A stretch of 6,935 nt of DNA from Oscillospiraceae bacterium. Its GTDB lineage: Bacteria; Bacillota; Clostridia; Oscillospirales; Ruminococcaceae. Positions 5,131 to 6,935 of this stretch are shown here, piece by piece (the first letter of the stretch is position 1; every line of letters starts with the position of its first letter). The DNA is taken from assembly GCA_003516865.1 (NCBI GenBank), contig DPBR01000064.1, positions 35,428 through 42,362 on the forward strand. Direction: 5' to 3'. The notes under the pieces were generated by a model. That model saw only the letters and a program-made list of their open reading frames with translations. It did not search any database and was not told the DNA's origin. The position numbers and the translations under genes are program-made.

Positions 5131-6864
5131 ATGGAAGGGATTTTCAGCGGAGAAATAACAGTCACAAGCAACCTTTTCCTGAAGCTTGCCGACGACAGTT
5201 TTTTGAGATTTACGGGTCTTGATATGAACGCGTCGGCGGCTGCTGTTTTTAGCGAGGAGGACGTGACGACAATAAAAAACGCTTTCAGACCGTCTGACGG
5301 CGACTATTCCGTTATCCTTCATCTGCGCAGAAAGGACGGCGTTTTCTGCGTGTGCCTTGCCTCGTTCAATGTCTTTTTCGAAAGCGAGGAAATGCTTCTC
5401 CGTATAAGAATAACCGACCTCAATGAGCTTCGTTCCGCTAAAAGCGAGGTGAACGAGCTTCGGAAAATCGCGGACGCATATTTTGACATTCTCGGCGGAA
5501 TTATGCTGAGATACATACGCGCGACAGGTTTTTTCGAGATTTTTTACATAAACGATTCTCATAGGCGCGTTCTTTTCGGCGGAACAGTCGGCGAATGGAA
5601 GAAAGAAATGACCGAAAAGGTTCACGCGGAATATCGGAAAGAGTTTATTGAGCTTTGCGGCGATATCGAATCTGCGCGCAAAAACTTCCGCCACTGCGTG
5701 AAAATCGACGATTTCACGAGCGATGGACAATGCGATGAATGCGTGTTTACCTGTCGGTTTGTCGATGGACCGAACGGCGGCGATATTGTCGGCTGCGTTG
5801 AAGTCGGCGGGAGTATGTTCCGCAATCTCGGAATAGACGCGCTAAACGACAAGGACGTTTATCTTGATATGCTCAACAAGCGCGCCCTCATTGAACAGGC
5901 GAACAGGATTATGTCAAGCCCCGATGTGAAAAACAGCTATTTTATTCTGCTTGACCTTGATAATTTCAAGTCGGTTAACGACACATACGGTCATATTGTT
6001 GGGGACGAGGTTCTGACAAGCGTCACGAGAATTATAAACGGAACGCTTAACGGCAGGGGGTTTGTCGGGAGAATGGGCGGCGATGAAATATTAATCGTCA
6101 CAGAAACCGTCGGCGACCAGACGGAACTTAGAAATATGCTCAGAACCATCAGAACTACGGTTGAATGGACGTTCAGAAACGACCCGCGCGCTCTTAATGT
6201 GACGTGTTCGATGGGAGTATGCGAATTTCCGAATAACGGAGCCGAGTTCAACAAGCTCTATGCGCTGGCGGATAAGATGCTGTATCTTGCGAAATCAAAG
6301 GGCAAGAACCGCTATATAATCTACACGCCCGAACTTCACGACTCGCAGCTCAAACCCGCGGCGGCTGTTTCAAAGAGCGCGCCTGCTGATTCGTTCGATA
6401 AAATAGGAATAATGCAGCGGCTTGTGGATAAATATCTTATTCATCGCACCTACAATAACGCGAAAATATTCTCGGAAATAGGAACAGCATTCTCGCTCAG
6501 CGAAATTCTTATGATATATGAGGATTTTTCCGTGGCATTCCAGTGGACGCCCGACGCAGTTTCCTCGGATATCGAAAAAATATTGCATTTCAAGCCGACG
6601 GCTGAATTTGACGAGCTTTTTAACAGCGACAACCTGCTCGTTCTTGACGGTTTGTACAAGCTTGAGGGAAATTGCCCAGAAGTCGAGGAGCGTCTAAGCG
6701 AAAAGGGCGTTAAATCGGCTCTTTTCTACCGTATCGATAGGGCGGGCAAGCCTTCCGGTTACGTTATGTTCGCAAAGAAAACTCAGCGCCAGAAGTGGTC
6801 GGATTACGAAATCCTCGCACTCTCAACCGCCGCAAAGGTTTTCGACGTTTCAATGCATGAATAA
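5131..6864 (+). CDS. Soluble diguanylate cyclase: PAS-like region, GGDEF domain, C-terminal GAF-like domain
   Basis: The enzyme is predicted to join two GTP into cyclic di-GMP. The 577-aa product has no signal peptide or membrane helix, so it should be cytoplasmic. Residues 1-98 and about 115-225 look like two PAS-type sensory folds joined by a short helical linker (95-118). The GGDEF domain spans about 240-398: DLDNFK (275-280) with the metal-binding Asp, N283 and D284, GH at 287-288, GD at 291-292, MGGDEI (315-320) in place of GGDEF, and a closing DKMLYLAKSKGKNR. The catalytic Gly-Gly-Asp-Glu is intact. The RxxD inhibitory site is missing, as NGRG occupies its place. After a linker, residues about 426-577 resemble a GAF domain, with GVKSALFYRI and KWSDYEILALS. 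PAS and GAF assignments are inferred from pattern; GGDEF is certain. The gene has its own promoter and long leader. Confidence 0.9.
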   Translation: MEGIFSGEITVTSNLFLKLADDSFLRFTGLDMNASAAAVFSEEDVTTIKNAFRPSDGDYSVILHLRRKDGVFCVCLASFNVFFESEEMLLRIRITDLNELRSAKSEVNELRKIADAYFDILGGIMLRYIRATGFFEIFYINDSHRRVLFGGTVGEWKKEMTEKVHAEYRKEFIELCGDIESARKNFRHCVKIDDFTSDGQCDECVFTCRFVDGPNGGDIVGCVEVGGSMFRNLGIDALNDKDVYLDMLNKRALIEQANRIMSSPDVKNSYFILLDLDNFKSVNDTYGHIVGDEVLTSVTRIINGTLNGRGFVGRMGGDEILIVTETVGDQTELRNMLRTIRTTVEWTFRNDPRALNVTCSMGVCEFPNNGAEFNKLYALADKMLYLAKSKGKNRYIIYTPELHDSQLKPAAAVSKSAPADSFDKIGIMQRLVDKYLIHRTYNNAKIFSEIGTAFSLSEILMIYEDFSVAFQWTPDAVSSDIEKILHFKPTAEFDELFNSDNLLVLDGLYKLEGNCPEVEERLSEKGVKSALFYRIDRAGKPSGYVMFAKKTQRQKWSDYEILALSTAAKVFDVSMHE

Positions 6865-6869
6865 ATGCA

Positions 6870-6928
6870 GCGCCTCCGGCAGGGGGGCGCTTCGCTTTAG
6901 TCGGTCGCTTCGCTTCAGTGCCTCCGGC
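6870..6928. repeat. GC-rich hairpin and short direct repeats after the cyclase gene
   Basis: GCGCCTCC (6870-6877) pairs with GGGGGCGC (6883-6890) around a 5-nt loop, right after the stop codon, but no T-tract follows. CGCTTCGCTTTAGT (6888-6901) recurs as CGCTTCGCTTCAGT (6906-6919), with 13 of 14 bases identical. GCGCCTCCGGC (6870-6880) recurs as GTGCCTCCGGC (6918-6928). The array continues to or beyond the window edge, so its full extent is unknown. Confidence 0.7.
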
Positions 6929-6935
6929 GGCCTAA

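Noticed and set aside
5095..5730. Minus-strand open frame of 211 codons over the N-terminal part of the cyclase gene
   Set aside because: It is antisense to the PAS-like region in a gene with a clear promoter and ribosome binding site, and it has no promoter or Shine-Dalgarno sequence of its own.
6920..6935. Resemblance to the core of the class I cyclic-di-GMP riboswitch (GCCTCCGG then CCTAA)
   Set aside because: The matching words also occur in the local repeat array at 6870-6880, and the preceding GCAAAG-type conserved segment is absent. The rest would lie outside the window, so the likeness is probably chance.
1..6935. CRISPR array, tRNA, rRNA, transposase or phage genes
   Set aside because: No regularly spaced repeats, cloverleaf sequences, rRNA segments or transposase/integrase frames were seen on either strand.

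Overview
The window looks like a chromosomal segment of a spore-forming member of the Clostridia (Bacillota). The main evidence is a complete pair of dipicolinate synthase genes (dpaA, dpaB), which endospore formers use to make the spore solute dipicolinic acid. Purine-rich ribosome binding sites, consensus SigA-type promoters with 17-bp spacers, and the AT-rich intergenic DNA agree with this. I cannot name a family or genus.

Layout, left to right. Positions 1-80 hold a strong minus-strand promoter firing off the left edge. A bidirectional terminator (82-118) closes the minus-strand dpaA-dpaB operon (1586 down to 143). That operon is driven by a SigK-like promoter and has a 7-bp tandem repeat in its intergenic gap. 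Divergent from it, a SigA-type promoter drives ppa (soluble inorganic pyrophosphatase, 1716-2270) and maf (nucleotide pyrophosphatase, 2267-2818), which overlap by 4 bp. Next comes about 420 bp without a convincing gene. It holds several small hairpins, two abutting perfect palindromes (22-bp and 14-bp arms), a short open frame that may be debris, and a strong bidirectional terminator (3179-3212). A MATE-family exporter lies on the minus strand (3238-4608) with its own promoter. A 230-bp AT-rich spacer separates it from a perfect-consensus plus-strand promoter (4902-4930). After a leader of about 195 nt comes a soluble diguanylate cyclase (5131-6864) with a PAS-like N-terminus, a central GGDEF domain and a C-terminal GAF-like domain. 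The right edge carries short GC-rich repeats.

How the genes relate. DpaA and DpaB act together in the mother cell late in sporulation. Maf releases pyrophosphate and Ppa hydrolyses it, so their translational coupling makes biochemical sense. The MATE exporter and the diguanylate cyclase each appear to be single-gene units.

No clearly new multi-gene system is visible. The parts most worth a second look are the gene-free block after maf (2819-3047), the long leader of the cyclase gene, the cyclase's domain order with no RxxD inhibitory site, and the heptamer repeat between dpaA and dpaB.
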